Assembly: GCA_003252535.1 (NCBI GenBank)
Contig: QKDN01000020.1
Location: forward strand, 1 to 64,000
Origin: Campylobacterota bacterium
GTDB lineage: Bacteria > Campylobacterota > Campylobacteria > Campylobacterales > Sulfurovaceae
DNA: 64,000 nt
Direction of reading: 5' to 3'
The notes under the pieces are model-generated. The model ran no database searches and was not told the origin of the DNA. It worked only from the letters and a program-made list of their open reading frames with translations. Below, one piece after another: positions 26,701 through 36,525 of the stretch (within the stretch, counting starts at the first letter, position 1; each line of letters begins with the position of its first letter). A program made the translations under genes and the position numbers.

Positions 26701-26827
26701 TCCCTTTGTATTTCAGTGCTATTTCACTGGTAGCTTCTTCATCTAGTTGGATATCGGATATTTGAGTGGCGTTAGAATATGATGAGATAAATGCTAAATT
26801 GAATAAAATTGTGTAAATTCTTCTCAT
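23753..26827 (-). CDS. exported LysM-repeat NlpC/P60 peptidoglycan hydrolase
   Basis: A 1024-aa exported protein. After a signal peptide there are four LysM domains (about residues 45-280), a long Ala/Glu/Lys coiled coil (about 310-600), three more LysM domains (about 640-850) and a C-terminal NlpC/P60 peptidase. Catalytic Cys is in NNFDCSGFVGYV and His in YVNHVGIYIG, with a third polar residue in NFIHASSA. It likely binds the wall and cuts stem peptides during growth or division. Seven LysM domains and a coiled coil of about 290 residues are unusually many. The coiled coil is encoded by 168-bp repeats. Confidence 0.9.
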   Translation of the reverse strand: MRRIYTILFNLAFISSYSNATQISDIQLDEEATSEIALKYKGKTVPYAVESGDTLLKIARKHYTTTQEIRDVNGFEPGTVINVGQILKVPVNTYFPADTIKDHTIAKGDTLEKIARKYSTTAEQIRKINEFEKGHTLGIGETIKVPSEIFTKEQKKEQIASIKKGISVKSDKIAEYTIAGGDTLLAIARKHYTTTQEIRDVNGLQPGEVLSVGRTIKVPLHTYYPSDIIENHIIKNGDTLQKIAKKYDADIDAIRKANELVKGQSLKVGTLLRIPTQVQENDEKVVSATNTTSENSNENKKLTIASVLEEKATDKKEETKNSEEERIIKAREDEIKRRDTLAKKAEEERLAKIEAEEAAKAAEAKKLEEEKIAKAKEEKLKKQEELAAAQKAEELKKQEELAKAEALKKEEMAKKAEAERVAKIEAEEAAKAAEAKKLEEEKIAKAKAEELKKQEELAKAEALKKEEMAKKAEAERVAKVEAEEAAKAAEAKKLEEEKIAKAKAEELKKQEELAAVQKAVELKKQEELAKAEALKKQEELAQKAEEERLARIKEEAIAKAKAFQEARLAEEKKKAEELAKIKAANTKITEPPAKSTKGELKIASLLNEESSTTDTNTTANTQTVADNGRVKRAEERGVEYTDYTIEAGDTLFTIARKHHTTIREVRQVNGLVEGDVLEPGSTLRVPMYTYYPKNMIAEYEIKGGDTLFSIARKHKTTVAEVRQFNDLKKGETLTLGRVLQVPTNTYSHDGSIEEEDLTDFDDLMKIKKKTRIASNEDDTERTKKKKTTEPTASNGQNVHKIKKGDSLYEIARKNNTTVDKLKKLNNIKSNKDLRIGKFITLPGTTRYARTHRGTDEENKIRKRRRIVIDDSRTRVTGDDAPKKTKKSFFSFMESLGSNSKQKALPKFAQKHLGKRYVYGASGPNNFDCSGFVGYVCKKNGVCLPRTAISQSRVGKYVAKSDLKPGDLIFFDTSRSRRGYVNHVGIYIGNGNFIHASSARRRVTINSLNSGFYAERFKWARRVNM
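25253..25754 (-). repeat. 168-bp tandem repeats within the coiled-coil coding region
   Basis: Near-identical DNA repeats with a 168-bp period (56 codons), for example CGCCATCTCTTC at 25421 and again at 25589. Flanking partial copies carry an extra short block around CTGCTGCGAGTTC. They encode the KAEELKKQEELAKAEALKKE-type heptads. The repeats could change in number by recombination without breaking the frame. Confidence 0.8.
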
Positions 26828-26967
26828 TAGTTCCCTTTTTTGGATTAATCGACCGTTGCCCCTTGGCTAAAAAATGACGATTTATTACAATATATATTCT
26901 ATCCAACCTCTATTAACAAACCATAAACAATTTCTTTCGAAAAAGTAAACAGTTTGTTTGATTACAA

Positions 26968-28638
26968 CTAACAATTTTTGATGATGCTATCAGCCACCCT
27001 GAGGGCGTTTGCGTAGAGTGTCCAGGTATAGGGGACACTCCCCCCGGTAGGGATGAAACTCGCATCGACCACATAAAGATTTGCAAGGTCATGAGAGCGG
27101 CAGTTTCTGTCGAGACAGGAGCGTTTCGGATCGTCGCCGAAGCGGCATCCACCAGCTATCAGATTCTGTGGTGGCAGCGTGCTGATGGAGCTTGAGATAT
27201 CTCTCGCTCCCATCTCGGCGAGGAGCTGTTCACACTGTTTTGCTGTCTCTTTGGCTATTTTCATATCATGCGGATGCTGATAGAGACGCATCTTTCCCAC
27301 ATTCATACCGTATCTGTCCCTGCGTCCGGTATCGAGGGTGATAAAGCACGCATCGGTAGGGAGCCAGTCGTTGAATATCTCGTAGCGCACTGTCTTGGTA
27401 TCAAAAAAACGATCTTTGAGCTTTTTACCGAGAGCTTCACCCCACAGCAGCTTCTCCTCTGAGCCTGCGGTTTTGATCGCACGGGCGATGATGTTCTGGT
27501 GTTCGAACATGAACTCGACCAGTCCCCCTTTGCTTTTTTTCCCCAGCCAGTCGCTTCGGATATACCAGTCGAGGATGGAACGGTTCACGAAAAGCCCCCG
27601 CTGCATGAATGCATCGAACTCTTTCGCGTCGAAATCCTCCCGATGCAGTACCCCCTGCCCTGCTCCCCCTGAGGAGAAGATCAGATTTTTCCCGAGCTCG
27701 CCGCTGCTGTTGGCAAGACCGTCAGGGTGATATCTGTTCGCAGAATTGAGCAGCAGCCTCACGCTCTCATGGGCCTGTGCCGCGACGATGACGATATCGG
27801 CTTCAAGTTCGAACTCTTTCATCGTGAGCGTGTCTACAGCGATCACACCGGTCACTCTTGTCCGGTTGGAGAGAATTTTTTTCACATGGGTATTGCTGAG
27901 AAGTGAAAGATTGCCCGTGGCAAGTGCAGGGATGAGGAAAGCTTCGCGTGAACTCCCTTTGGCACCGGAGCTGCATCCGTAACTGCCGCAGTAGTTGGAG
28001 TAGTAGCACGATCTCCTCTCCCCTCGGTCCTGCGACAGTATCGCCCTGGGGGTAATAAGCGGCGTGATCCCAAGCTCACGACAGCTTCGGTCAAAGAGTG
28101 CCGTGACACTGTTCTCCCTTGTGGGTGGCTGTGGGAAATCACGGCTGCTCCTGTGACCGAGATGCGGATGGAGCTGTGCCCTTCCTGATATCCCTGCAAG
28201 CTCTTCTGCCAAAGTATAATAAGGCTCCAGTTCGTCGTAATCTATCGGCCAGTCGACGATATTGGCCCCGTCTATCGTACCGTAGGCACTGAGCAGCCTG
28301 AAGTCATCCGGGTGCATCCGATGGAACATACCGCTCATGAAATTGGAAGAGCCTCCGACGATATTGCCGTTCCAGAAGCTCCATCCCGATTCGTAGGTAG
28401 GTGTCTCTGTCCATTCCCCCCTCTCATACTGCTCGATGGTATGGAACTCCCCGAAAAGCGACGGAGTGACAATATCCCTGCGGCAGTAGGCTATCTCATC
28501 CTTGCTGAACTCTTCACGCCGGATGAGTCTCCCCTTCTCGAGCACTGCCACCCTGAAGCCAGCATCAGCAAGGCTGTAGGCTGCGGCTCCTCCGCTGGCC
28601 CCGGAACCTACAATGATGATATCGAATCTTTTTTTCAC
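26968..28638 (-). CDS. GMC-family FAD oxidoreductase (gluconate dehydrogenase-like large subunit)
   Basis: A 556-aa flavoprotein. The N-terminal FAD fold is IIIVGSGASGGAAAYSLADAG, with a second dinucleotide segment NIVGGSSNFMSGMFHR, and the C-terminal GMC domain ends NLYVVDASFIPTGGSVPYTW. The family oxidises sugar acids or alcohols. Its start overlaps the stop of the small-subunit gene by 4 bp. In Campylobacter a similar two-gene pair is a periplasmic gluconate dehydrogenase; the substrate here is not certain. Confidence 0.82.
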   Translation of the reverse strand: MKKRFDIIIVGSGASGGAAAYSLADAGFRVAVLEKGRLIRREEFSKDEIAYCRRDIVTPSLFGEFHTIEQYERGEWTETPTYESGWSFWNGNIVGGSSNFMSGMFHRMHPDDFRLLSAYGTIDGANIVDWPIDYDELEPYYTLAEELAGISGRAQLHPHLGHRSSRDFPQPPTRENSVTALFDRSCRELGITPLITPRAILSQDRGERRSCYYSNYCGSYGCSSGAKGSSREAFLIPALATGNLSLLSNTHVKKILSNRTRVTGVIAVDTLTMKEFELEADIVIVAAQAHESVRLLLNSANRYHPDGLANSSGELGKNLIFSSGGAGQGVLHREDFDAKEFDAFMQRGLFVNRSILDWYIRSDWLGKKSKGGLVEFMFEHQNIIARAIKTAGSEEKLLWGEALGKKLKDRFFDTKTVRYEIFNDWLPTDACFITLDTGRRDRYGMNVGKMRLYQHPHDMKIAKETAKQCEQLLAEMGARDISSSISTLPPQNLIAGGCRFGDDPKRSCLDRNCRSHDLANLYVVDASFIPTGGSVPYTWTLYANALRVADSIIKNC

Positions 28639-29129
28639 GAGAAGATATATCTCTCTTTGGGCTGGGGATACGATGTAGGTTCACCCAGGGCTCTCCATGC
28701 AATGCTGCCGGTATTGACACCGTATACTGGGTCCCCCAGCATCCCTTCAAGGGTGAGTATCATGATGCGGCTGAGCCACCGTGAGCCGAATCCCTCCTCT
28801 TCGTACATCCGAAGCATCTTTTCCATTTTCACATGGTCATATGTGAATAACTTTTCCCCTTCTCTCTCAAGCAGCTTCTGTGCACCCTCTATCACGAATG
28901 CCCTGATATCCCTGTCGTAGGTGTGATGATAGATAGTCGATTCGAGAAAATCGGTAAGATTGTTGATATTTACGAGGTTGGTCGCAAGTGGCGGTGCGAT
29001 ATGATGCTGTACTTTCTGGAGAGTTCTGTAGATATTTTGAGAAAGCTGCCTGGGGGGCTGACTGACAGGCTGTGCCAAAAGCCAGCCTGTAGTCGACAAA
29101 GAGAGTACCAGGAAGTCTCTTCGTTTCAT
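28635..29129 (-). CDS. gluconate 2-dehydrogenase subunit 3-like protein, Tat signal
   Basis: A 164-aa small subunit. The start MKRRDFLVLSLSTTGWLLA is a twin-arginine signal, which could carry the folded flavoprotein partner across the membrane. The rest (ALLP-like helices, YEEEGFGSRWLSRIMIL ... YPQPKERY) fits the subunit 3 family. An in-frame ATG three codons upstream exists. It follows pyrE by 18 bp on the same strand, so it may be cotranscribed with the pyrE operon. Confidence 0.75.
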   Translation of the reverse strand: MKRRDFLVLSLSTTGWLLAQPVSQPPRQLSQNIYRTLQKVQHHIAPPLATNLVNINNLTDFLESTIYHHTYDRDIRAFVIEGAQKLLEREGEKLFTYDHVKMEKMLRMYEEEGFGSRWLSRIMILTLEGMLGDPVYGVNTGSIAWRALGEPTSYPQPKERYIFS

Positions 29130-29147
29130 GTGAAACATTTTTGAGGG

Positions 29148-29753
29148 TCAGCTTCTGCTTCCGGGCTTCACCGCTTCGCTTCCTGCTTTGCACATAGGGC
29201 AGTTGGCAGGCTCATACATCTCAAATTCGAAATCGCCCAATGCGAAGAAGGGGACACCCTCTTTGAGCTTGCATTCGCTCTTACGCTCCATATCGGAACC
29301 TGCCCTCTGGCAGAAACCCCTGTTGGCGAGCGCTGCGAAGGCTACGACATTGGCCCCGAGAGACTCCATGACCACGGTAGCTTCCATCGCCGAGCCGCCG
29401 GTAGTGATGATATCTTCGCAAACAAGGATGTTTTCACCCTCGCTCACCTCGAATCCTCTGCGAAGCTCCATTTTCCCCTCTTTGCGCTCGACAAATATGG
29501 ACCGGACACCGAGTGCACGGGCCAGTTCGTATCCTGCAAGGACACCGCCGAGTGCCGGAGCGCATACTGTATCTACTTTGATACCGCTCTTCCGGATCTC
29601 TTCGGCCAGTGCATCGGCGAGGATCGCTGCCCTTTTGGGATCTTCGAGCACTTTGGCGCTCTGGAGGTAACGGTTGGAGTGGTTGCCGCTGCTGAGGATG
29701 AAATGCCCCTCAAGAAGTGCGCCGGCCTCTTTGTAGTGCTGTTCGATATTCAT
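29148..29753 (-). CDS. pyrE: orotate phosphoribosyltransferase
   Basis: A 201-aa enzyme of pyrimidine synthesis that joins orotate to PRPP. The PRPP-binding loop is [16 protein letters not shown], and the substrate region is [18 protein letters not shown]. The C-terminal [18 protein letters not shown] resembles a small zinc knuckle seen in related enzymes. One base separates it from frr. Confidence 0.95.
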   Translation of the reverse strand: MNIEQHYKEAGALLEGHFILSSGNHSNRYLQSAKVLEDPKRAAILADALAEEIRKSGIKVDTVCAPALGGVLAGYELARALGVRSIFVERKEGKMELRRGFEVSEGENILVCEDIITTGGSAMEATVVMESLGANVVAFAALANRGFCQRAGSDMERKSECKLKEGVPFFALGDFEFEMYEPANCPMCKAGSEAVKPGSRS

Positions 29754-29754
29754 T

Positions 29755-30312
29755 TTAAACCTTCAGGATATCGGCTTCTTTTGCCTTGAATGTCTCGTCG
29801 ATCTTTGCAGTGTACTCGTCGGTGATCTTTTGCACCATATCAAGACCTTTTTTCATATCATCTTCGCTGATAGACTTCTCTTTTTCGAGGGCTTTGACCT
29901 CGTCATTGCTGTCTTTTCTGATGTTTCTCACAGCGACTTTCGCCTTCTCGGTCATCGCTTTGGCCTGCTTGACGACCTCCTGTCTCTGATCGCTTGTCAT
30001 CGCAGGGAAGAAGAGCTTGACCACGTTCCCGTCGTTGTTCGGGTTGACGCCGATATTAGCCTCCTGGATCGCCTTTTCGATAGGACCGAGCATATTTTTT
30101 TCCCATGGAGTGATAGCGATCGTAGTAGCGTCTGTAGCGATCACATTCCCTACCTGGTTGAGCGCGGTCGGTGTACCGTAATAGTTGACCTTGATGTGGT
30201 CTACGATATTGGTCGTAACCTTACCGGTACGAAGTGTGGAAAAATCTCTTTTGAGCGCGTCTATGCTCTTGTGCATATGCTCTTTTGTATCTTCATAGAT
30301 GGCATTTAGCAT
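29755..30312 (-). CDS. frr: ribosome recycling factor
   Basis: A 185-aa protein that splits post-termination ribosomes with EF-G. The family hallmark helices are [20 protein letters not shown] and [22 protein letters not shown] 30312 is chosen because GAGGAG is 8 nt upstream; the longer frame from 30369 has no such site. It is the middle gene of secG-frr-pyrE, an order typical of this phylum. Confidence 0.95.
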   Translation of the reverse strand: MLNAIYEDTKEHMHKSIDALKRDFSTLRTGKVTTNIVDHIKVNYYGTPTALNQVGNVIATDATTIAITPWEKNMLGPIEKAIQEANIGVNPNNDGNVVKLFFPAMTSDQRQEVVKQAKAMTEKAKVAVRNIRKDSNDEVKALEKEKSISEDDMKKGLDMVQKITDEYTAKIDETFKAKEADILKV

Positions 30313-30495
30313 TTCATATACTCCTCGAATTTGTATTGGACTTCTTTCAAACCTGCAAGGTAAGTGCAATGCTCCGAAAGAGGCTTTGCAAGAAGACTTT
30401 TGGGCATAATATTACCCTCTTTTTCCTAAAATATGGAAAATCTGCATTCGTAATGGAATGAATGATAAGTTGTTGTAATGATTTATAGAGAGTGT

Positions 30496-30516
30496 GAAGC
30501 AGGGTATGCCTGCTTC
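30496..30516 (-). terminator. hairpin between secG and frr
   Basis: GAAGCAGG and CCTGCTTC form an 8-bp stem with a 5-nt loop, starting about 15 bp after the secG stop. It lacks a T tract, so it may be an attenuator or an mRNA-stabilising stem within the 218-bp gap. Confidence 0.4.
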
Positions 30517-30530
30517 GGAATGGGAGAGGA

Positions 30531-31148
30531 TCAGTTGCTTGCGTTGGTTTCGGCAGCTGTAGTATTGGTCTCTTCTGCTGCAACAGGAGTTTCACTCTCC
30601 GGCTGCGCAGGAGTCGTAGTGTTCTCTTCGCTCTGCGGTGCTGCCTCAGGCTTCTCTTCGGCAGCAGGTGCTTCGGTCGTGTTCGCTTCGACTTTGGTGA
30701 TATTCACATCCGCTGCGACAGGAGCATCCGTCACAATCTGTGTCGGCTTATCCGATGTTGCTGTCACTGTTTGATCGCCTACTTTTGCGGTCACTGTAGC
30801 CGCCGGGATCTCACGTGTCGTCGGAGGAGTAGGAGCTGTCGGAGCGCTTGGCGCAGCCTCTGCCGGTTTCTCAGCGGACGAAGGAACGACTGACTGGATC
30901 TTGTCGGCTACCGTTTTGCTGTTCTCCTGAGTATAGATATATCCGAGGACAAGCGTGTTGACGATGAAAAGAAGCGCCAGTGTGAAAGTGATCTTGGCAA
31001 GAGCACCCATCGGACCTTTGGCTCCAAATAGAGATTCGTTACTCCCGCTGTACGCACCCAGACCGATGCTCGAGCTTTTTTGGAGCAGTACGGTGATCGT
31101 GATGGCGATAGCAAGCACGATCTGTACGATTAAAAGTGTTGATGTCAT
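30531..31148 (-). CDS. secG: preprotein translocase subunit SecG with long acidic tail
   Basis: The first 75 residues are SecG: two transmembrane helices (LLIVQIVLAIAITITVLLQ; LAKITFTLALLFIVNTLVLGYIY) around the conserved GLGAYSGSNESLFG loop. About 130 residues of Ala, Pro, Thr and Glu-rich low-complexity sequence follow, ending AAETNASN. SecG is usually 70-110 residues, so the tail is exceptional. It is likely disordered and may come from slippage of GCA/GAA-type codons. It is the first gene of the operon. Confidence 0.88.
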   Translation of the reverse strand: MTSTLLIVQIVLAIAITITVLLQKSSSIGLGAYSGSNESLFGAKGPMGALAKITFTLALLFIVNTLVLGYIYTQENSKTVADKIQSVVPSSAEKPAEAAPSAPTAPTPPTTREIPAATVTAKVGDQTVTATSDKPTQIVTDAPVAADVNITKVEANTTEAPAAEEKPEAAPQSEENTTTPAQPESETPVAAEETNTTAAETNASN

Positions 31149-31232
31149 AAAAGTCCCTCTTTCAAAACCTTATTTGGGTATAATTTTTGCGATTATAGCC
31201 AAAAAGTAATGAATCCCCGATAAAGAGTACCA

Positions 31233-31958
31233 ATGAGAGTCGCAAGTGAGTTTTCACGCTTTGCCAACCAATACAACAGCTACAACATCATCCAGCAACA
31301 GGTCGCCAGAAAACTCGTCTCAATGCTCCCGGCAAAAGAATATTCTCATATCCTCGACCTCGGCTGTGGCAGGGGAGAGGTCTATAACAACCTGGTAGAC
31401 CAGGATATTATTTTTGAAAGCTTCCACGGTATCGATATCTCTGCCGGCATGCTTGAACTTCATCCCAAAGACCCCAGAGTATCACTTACCGAAGCCAGCT
31501 TCGATACCCCGCATCTGCCGGAGAGCTCTGCCAGGTACGACCTGGTACTCTCGGCATCTGCACTGCAATGGAGCAGCGACCTTGATCTCCCCCTCACTGC
31601 TATCTCATCGATCGGCTCCCCTGCCCTGCTCGCCATCTTCACATCGGGTACCTTCAGGACACTCCATGCAACGGCGGGAATCATCTCTCCGATCTACACC
31701 GACGAGTACCTGAGGAGAAAGATCGAAGAGCGTTTCGGTGCAAATTTCGATATCGGCTTTGAGACCGTAGAATACAAGCTCGTGTTCGATTCGACCCTCG
31801 GAATGCTCCGCTATATCAAGAAAAGCGGCACCAGCGGCGGAGAACGATATATGCGGTACAGGGAAACAAAGAGACTCCTGGATGTGTATCCTCTGGACTA
31901 TTTGGAGTTTGAAGTTCTTTTTGTCAAAGCGATTCCAAAATATTTGAAAAGTTTATGA
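31233..31958 (+). CDS. BioC-like SAM-dependent methyltransferase
   Basis: A 241-aa class I methyltransferase. The opening FSRFANQYNSYNIIQQQVARKL is the BioC pattern, followed by the SAM motif ILDLGCGRGEVYNNL and LVLSASALQW, also typical of BioC. BioC methylates malonyl-ACP to start biotin synthesis. No other bio gene is adjacent, so the call rests on the sequence. The gene shares a divergent region with secG. Confidence 0.68.
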   Translation: MRVASEFSRFANQYNSYNIIQQQVARKLVSMLPAKEYSHILDLGCGRGEVYNNLVDQDIIFESFHGIDISAGMLELHPKDPRVSLTEASFDTPHLPESSARYDLVLSASALQWSSDLDLPLTAISSIGSPALLAIFTSGTFRTLHATAGIISPIYTDEYLRRKIEERFGANFDIGFETVEYKLVFDSTLGMLRYIKKSGTSGGERYMRYRETKRLLDVYPLDYLEFEVLFVKAIPKYLKSL

Positions 31959-32000
31959 TATACTATTTGACTTCAAAATCAAAAACTAAGGACATCTTCT

Positions 32001-32813
32001 ATGACATGGTACAAAAAGGGGATCATCTCACTCGCCGGCTTATCGCTCCTCTCCACGCACTCTTATGCCGAACATATCTGGGTAGGACTCTACTCCAAGG
32101 GTAAGAGCGGCAAGAAGTACGAACAGACTGTCGTCAGCAGGGAATCCGTCGTCGATATGGGCCTGGCTATCGAAGAGGAGTGGGGCCGCGGTAACTTTTT
32201 GACCGATCTCCAGCAGGGATCACGCACATGGATGGCAGTCTTTGCCAAAGAAAAGGACAGCGGCTACACCGCACAGTCATTCACCCACTCCAGCAACTGG
32301 CACAAGTTCGAGAAGGTAGTCGCCAAAAAGAGAGCCCAGGGGTATGGTATCATCGATATCGAATACGGTGACGGCGAATGGGTCGGTATCTTTGCCAAGG
32401 GCGATTCCGTGGGTGAACAGACCTATACGGAAGACAAATCATGGGACGACTTCAAGGAACGTGTCTCATCGATGTGGAAGAGCGGCTACAAGCTCAGACA
32501 GATGGAGGCCGGCAGCGGCAAATGGGTGGGTATATTCGACAAGAGCGCCGAGCAATTCAGCCAGAGCATCACCACCCGTGACGAATGGAGCGCTATGCAG
32601 CAGGTGATCAGAAGCCGCTGGGACGAAGGATATCATCTCGCCATGCTCGAATACGGCGAAGGGCAGTGGTTCGCACTCTTTGAAAAAGAGCCGAACTGGG
32701 GTGCCGAAGCATACAACGGAATGTACGGCTGGGAACGCTTCAGAGCCTCACTGGCCGACTACTGGAAAGATGGGTACAATATCGTCAATATCGCCAGCGG
32801 GTGGAATGATTAA
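32001..32813 (+). CDS. exported Trp-rich repeat protein
   Basis: A 270-aa protein with a signal peptide (cleavage after SYA). The mature part is five or six repeats of about 45 residues, each with W-x-x-G-Y-x-I, an acidic turn and G-x-W-V-x-I-F-x-K (for example YGIIDIEYGDGEWVGIFAKG). It resembles the beta-rich DUF7477-like repeats seen at the C-terminus of some eukaryotic kinases, so a propeller or sandwich is likely. It may bind a ligand in the periplasm. AAGGA precedes the ATG. The function is unknown. Confidence 0.6.
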   Translation: MTWYKKGIISLAGLSLLSTHSYAEHIWVGLYSKGKSGKKYEQTVVSRESVVDMGLAIEEEWGRGNFLTDLQQGSRTWMAVFAKEKDSGYTAQSFTHSSNWHKFEKVVAKKRAQGYGIIDIEYGDGEWVGIFAKGDSVGEQTYTEDKSWDDFKERVSSMWKSGYKLRQMEAGSGKWVGIFDKSAEQFSQSITTRDEWSAMQQVIRSRWDEGYHLAMLEYGEGQWFALFEKEPNWGAEAYNGMYGWERFRASLADYWKDGYNIVNIASGWND

Positions 32814-32843
32814 GTACTCTTTATGATACAATAACGCACCAAA

Positions 32844-32973
32844 GAGCACCTCAAAAATCCGCTCCAAAAGCGAGTACTCCTGCGCCATGCGAACGCAAGC
32901 GCCCTTTTTCAAGGGTTTTGCGCATGGCTTGTCGCACTTGCTTTCAGGATGCTGTATGTATTTAGAAGTGCCC
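32844..32973 (-). mobile_element. MITE-like palindromic element, copy C
   Basis: A 130-bp copy in the opposite orientation to A and B. It runs from GAGCACCTC to AAGTGCCC and is flanked by CAAA on both sides (32840-32843 and 32974-32977). The core stem CTGCGCCATGCGAACGCAAG is the reverse complement of that in copies A and B. It ends 21 bp before the folE start codon. Confidence 0.75.
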
Positions 32974-32994
32974 CAAAACAACAATGGATGCGTT

Positions 32995-33573
32995 ATGAAC
33001 AAAGACCAAGAGCTTGAACTTGCAGTTACAAAAATCCTCGAACTCCTAGGAGAAGACCCAAAAAGAGAAGGGCTTCTCAAAACTCCATCGCGTGTCGCGA
33101 AATCACTTCAATTCCTTACGGAAGGGTATACACAGGACCCAAAAGAGGTGCTTAACCAGGCACTTTTCAGCAGCAGCAACGATGAGATGGTCGTCGTGAG
33201 GGATATCGAATTCTACTCGATGTGCGAGCACCATATCCTCCCCATCATCGGCCGCGTCCATGTAGCCTATATCCCCGACGGCAAAGTCGTGGGTCTTTCC
33301 AAGATACCCCGTATCGTCGATATCTTCGCCAGGAGACTCCAGATCCAGGAGCAGCTCACAGAACAGATAGCCGATGCCATCAGCGATACGATCAAACCGA
33401 AAGGTGTAGCTGTCGTGGTCCATGCCAGACATATGTGTATGGAGATGAGGGGGGTTCAGAAGATCAACTCAACTACCGTGAGTTCGGCTCTGAGAGGACT
33501 TTTCAAAAGCGATCAGAGGACAAGAAGCGAATTCTATAATATCATCAATACTCCCGCCCCTTCAAACTTTTAG
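32995..33573 (+). CDS. folE: GTP cyclohydrolase I
   Basis: A 192-aa zinc enzyme making dihydroneopterin triphosphate for folate or related pterins. The zinc ligands are in [13 protein letters not shown] and [11 protein letters not shown], and the active site is in [17 protein letters not shown]. The ATG at 32995 is used. The open frame extends upstream to 32887, but that part is MITE copy C, so the extension is not real. The promoter must lie in or upstream of the MITE. Confidence 0.96.
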   Translation: MNKDQELELAVTKILELLGEDPKREGLLKTPSRVAKSLQFLTEGYTQDPKEVLNQALFSSSNDEMVVVRDIEFYSMCEHHILPIIGRVHVAYIPDGKVVGLSKIPRIVDIFARRLQIQEQLTEQIADAISDTIKPKGVAVVVHARHMCMEMRGVQKINSTTVSSALRGLFKSDQRTRSEFYNIINTPAPSNF

Positions 33574-33617
33574 GCGGGACTATGTTCCGTATCGGGAGAT
33601 ATGGAACAAGCTGTAGA

Positions 33618-34013
33618 TCAATAGCAGTTAGCGTATCCGATCGCATCGACCGTGATAGTTTCTACACCTACTACACTATAAGAGTAACCTTCATAGATAT
33701 ACCCGCCATCAGAATCGATCCTGTAGCTTCCGCCGTCATTGTCATAGAAGTTGATCGACTCACCGCTGATACCATAATCACCGTAATGAGTTCCGTTATA
33801 ATTGTCGTATACATATGCTATACCATCACAGAAATCGATCCTTGAGCCGCTGTAATCTATAAGGGCATACCCATCAAGACTGTAGATACTGATATAGTTA
33901 CCTGTAGTTGTCGTTGTCGTTCCACCTGAAGTACTGCTTGTCGTTCCGCCTGTACAACCATTCATTGCAAAAACCGCTGCTCCTGCCAAGAGTATCGCGT
34001 TAAGCTTTTTCAT
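33618..34013 (-). CDS. small Gly/Tyr/Ser-rich lipoprotein
   Basis: A 131-aa lipoprotein with lipobox AMNGC, a Thr/Ser/Gly linker, then a Tyr/Gly/Asp-rich beta domain (YSLDGYALIDYSGSRIDFCDG ...). Two further cysteines could form a disulfide. AGGAG precedes the ATG. No family is recognised. It stands alone between folE and the nifS operon. Confidence 0.6.
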   Translation of the reverse strand: MKKLNAILLAGAAVFAMNGCTGGTTSSTSGGTTTTTTGNYISIYSLDGYALIDYSGSRIDFCDGIAYVYDNYNGTHYGDYGISGESINFYDNDGGSYRIDSDGGYIYEGYSYSVVGVETITVDAIGYANCY

Positions 34014-34142
34014 TCTATCTCCTTTATTAACCCTGAAGTTATATTTATATTCTACTATTTAAAGCGGATCAATGTCAAGTTTTCTCCACGATTCCGCCCT
34101 TTGACCCCATAATTGTCCTTCGTCAAACTTCGTTAAAAGAAA

Positions 34143-35461
<1,319 letters not shown>

Positions 35462-35502
35462 GAAATAAATACTATATAATCAATAACTCTAAAGGAAATA
35501 CA

Positions 35503-36471
35503 ATGGGAATGGATAGCCTAATCGGCGGTACTATCTGGGATGAGTACAGCCAAAAAGTAACTGAACTGATGAACAACCCGCAAAACATGGGTGAGATCAC
35601 CGAAGAGCAGGCTGAAGCGATGGGCGCGAAGCTCATCGTAGCCGATTTCGGAGCAGAGAGCTGTGGTGATGCTGTACGCCTCTACTGGGCAGTAGACCCC
35701 AAGAGCGATATCATCCTCGAATCGAAGTTCAAGAGCTTCGGATGCGGTACGGCGATCGCCAGCTCCGATACGATGGCAGAGCTCTGCAAGGGCAAAACCG
35801 TAGATGAAGCGGTCAAGATCACCAATATCGATGTGGAAAAAGCAATGCGCGACACGCCCGATGTCCCTGCCGTACCGCCTCAGAAGATGCACTGCTCGGT
35901 CATGGCCTACGATGTCATCAAGAAAGCGGCAGCGCAGTACAAAGGTGTCGATGTAGACTCTTTCGAAGAAGAGATCATTGTCTGTGAATGTGCGAGAGTA
36001 TCGCTCTCTACGCTCAAAGAGGTGATCCGCATCAACGATCTCACCACTATCGAACAGATCGTTGACTATACCAAGGCAGGCGCCTTCTGTAAGTCCTGTA
36101 TCCGCCCTGGCGGTCATGAGGCCAAAGATATCTACCTCGTCGATCTCCTCGAAGAGTACGAAAAAGAGAAAATGGCAAAGGCAGCCGACGCATCGCTCAG
36201 CGGCAATATAGCATTCGCCGATATGACCATCGTCCAGAAGATCAAAGCGGTCGACAAAGTGATCGATGACAATATCAGAGCGATGCTCATCATGGACGGC
36301 GGCAATATCGAAATCCTCGATATCAAAGAGAACGGCGGCTATATCGATATCTATATCAGATACCTCGGCGCATGCAGCGGTTGTGCGAGCTCTAGTACCG
36401 GAACACTCTTTGCGATAGAGAATATCCTCAGAGAGAAGCTCGATCAGAATATCAGGGTTCTTCCGATCTAA
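35503..36471 (+). CDS. nifU: NifU iron-sulfur scaffold protein
   Basis: A 322-aa three-domain scaffold. The N-terminal IscU-like domain has cysteines in AESCGDAV, FGCGTAIA and KMHCSVMA. The central BFD-like [2Fe-2S] domain has VCECARVS and FCKSCIRPGG. The C-terminal Nfu domain has GACSGCASS. It builds clusters with NifS and delivers them to proteins such as Hcp and IlvD. Full length and intact. Confidence 0.96.
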   Translation: MGMDSLIGGTIWDEYSQKVTELMNNPQNMGEITEEQAEAMGAKLIVADFGAESCGDAVRLYWAVDPKSDIILESKFKSFGCGTAIASSDTMAELCKGKTVDEAVKITNIDVEKAMRDTPDVPAVPPQKMHCSVMAYDVIKKAAAQYKGVDVDSFEEEIIVCECARVSLSTLKEVIRINDLTTIEQIVDYTKAGAFCKSCIRPGGHEAKDIYLVDLLEEYEKEKMAKAADASLSGNIAFADMTIVQKIKAVDKVIDDNIRAMLIMDGGNIEILDIKENGGYIDIYIRYLGACSGCASSSTGTLFAIENILREKLDQNIRVLPI

Positions 36472-36479
36472 TTTAACGC

Positions 36480-36500
36480 GGGTGCGTAACACGCACCCTT
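36480..36500 (+). terminator. terminator after nifU
   Basis: GGGTGCGT and ACGCACCC form an 8-bp stem with loop AAC, starting 9 bp after the stop, followed by TTGTATAAT. The stem is strong and the T tract weak. Confidence 0.6.
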
Positions 36501-36525
36501 GTATAATCAAAATATTGCATTATGC

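Noticed and set aside
32887-32994. N-terminal extension of folE ([14 protein letters not shown])
   Set aside because: It is translation of MITE copy C. Related peptides appear wherever the element occurs.
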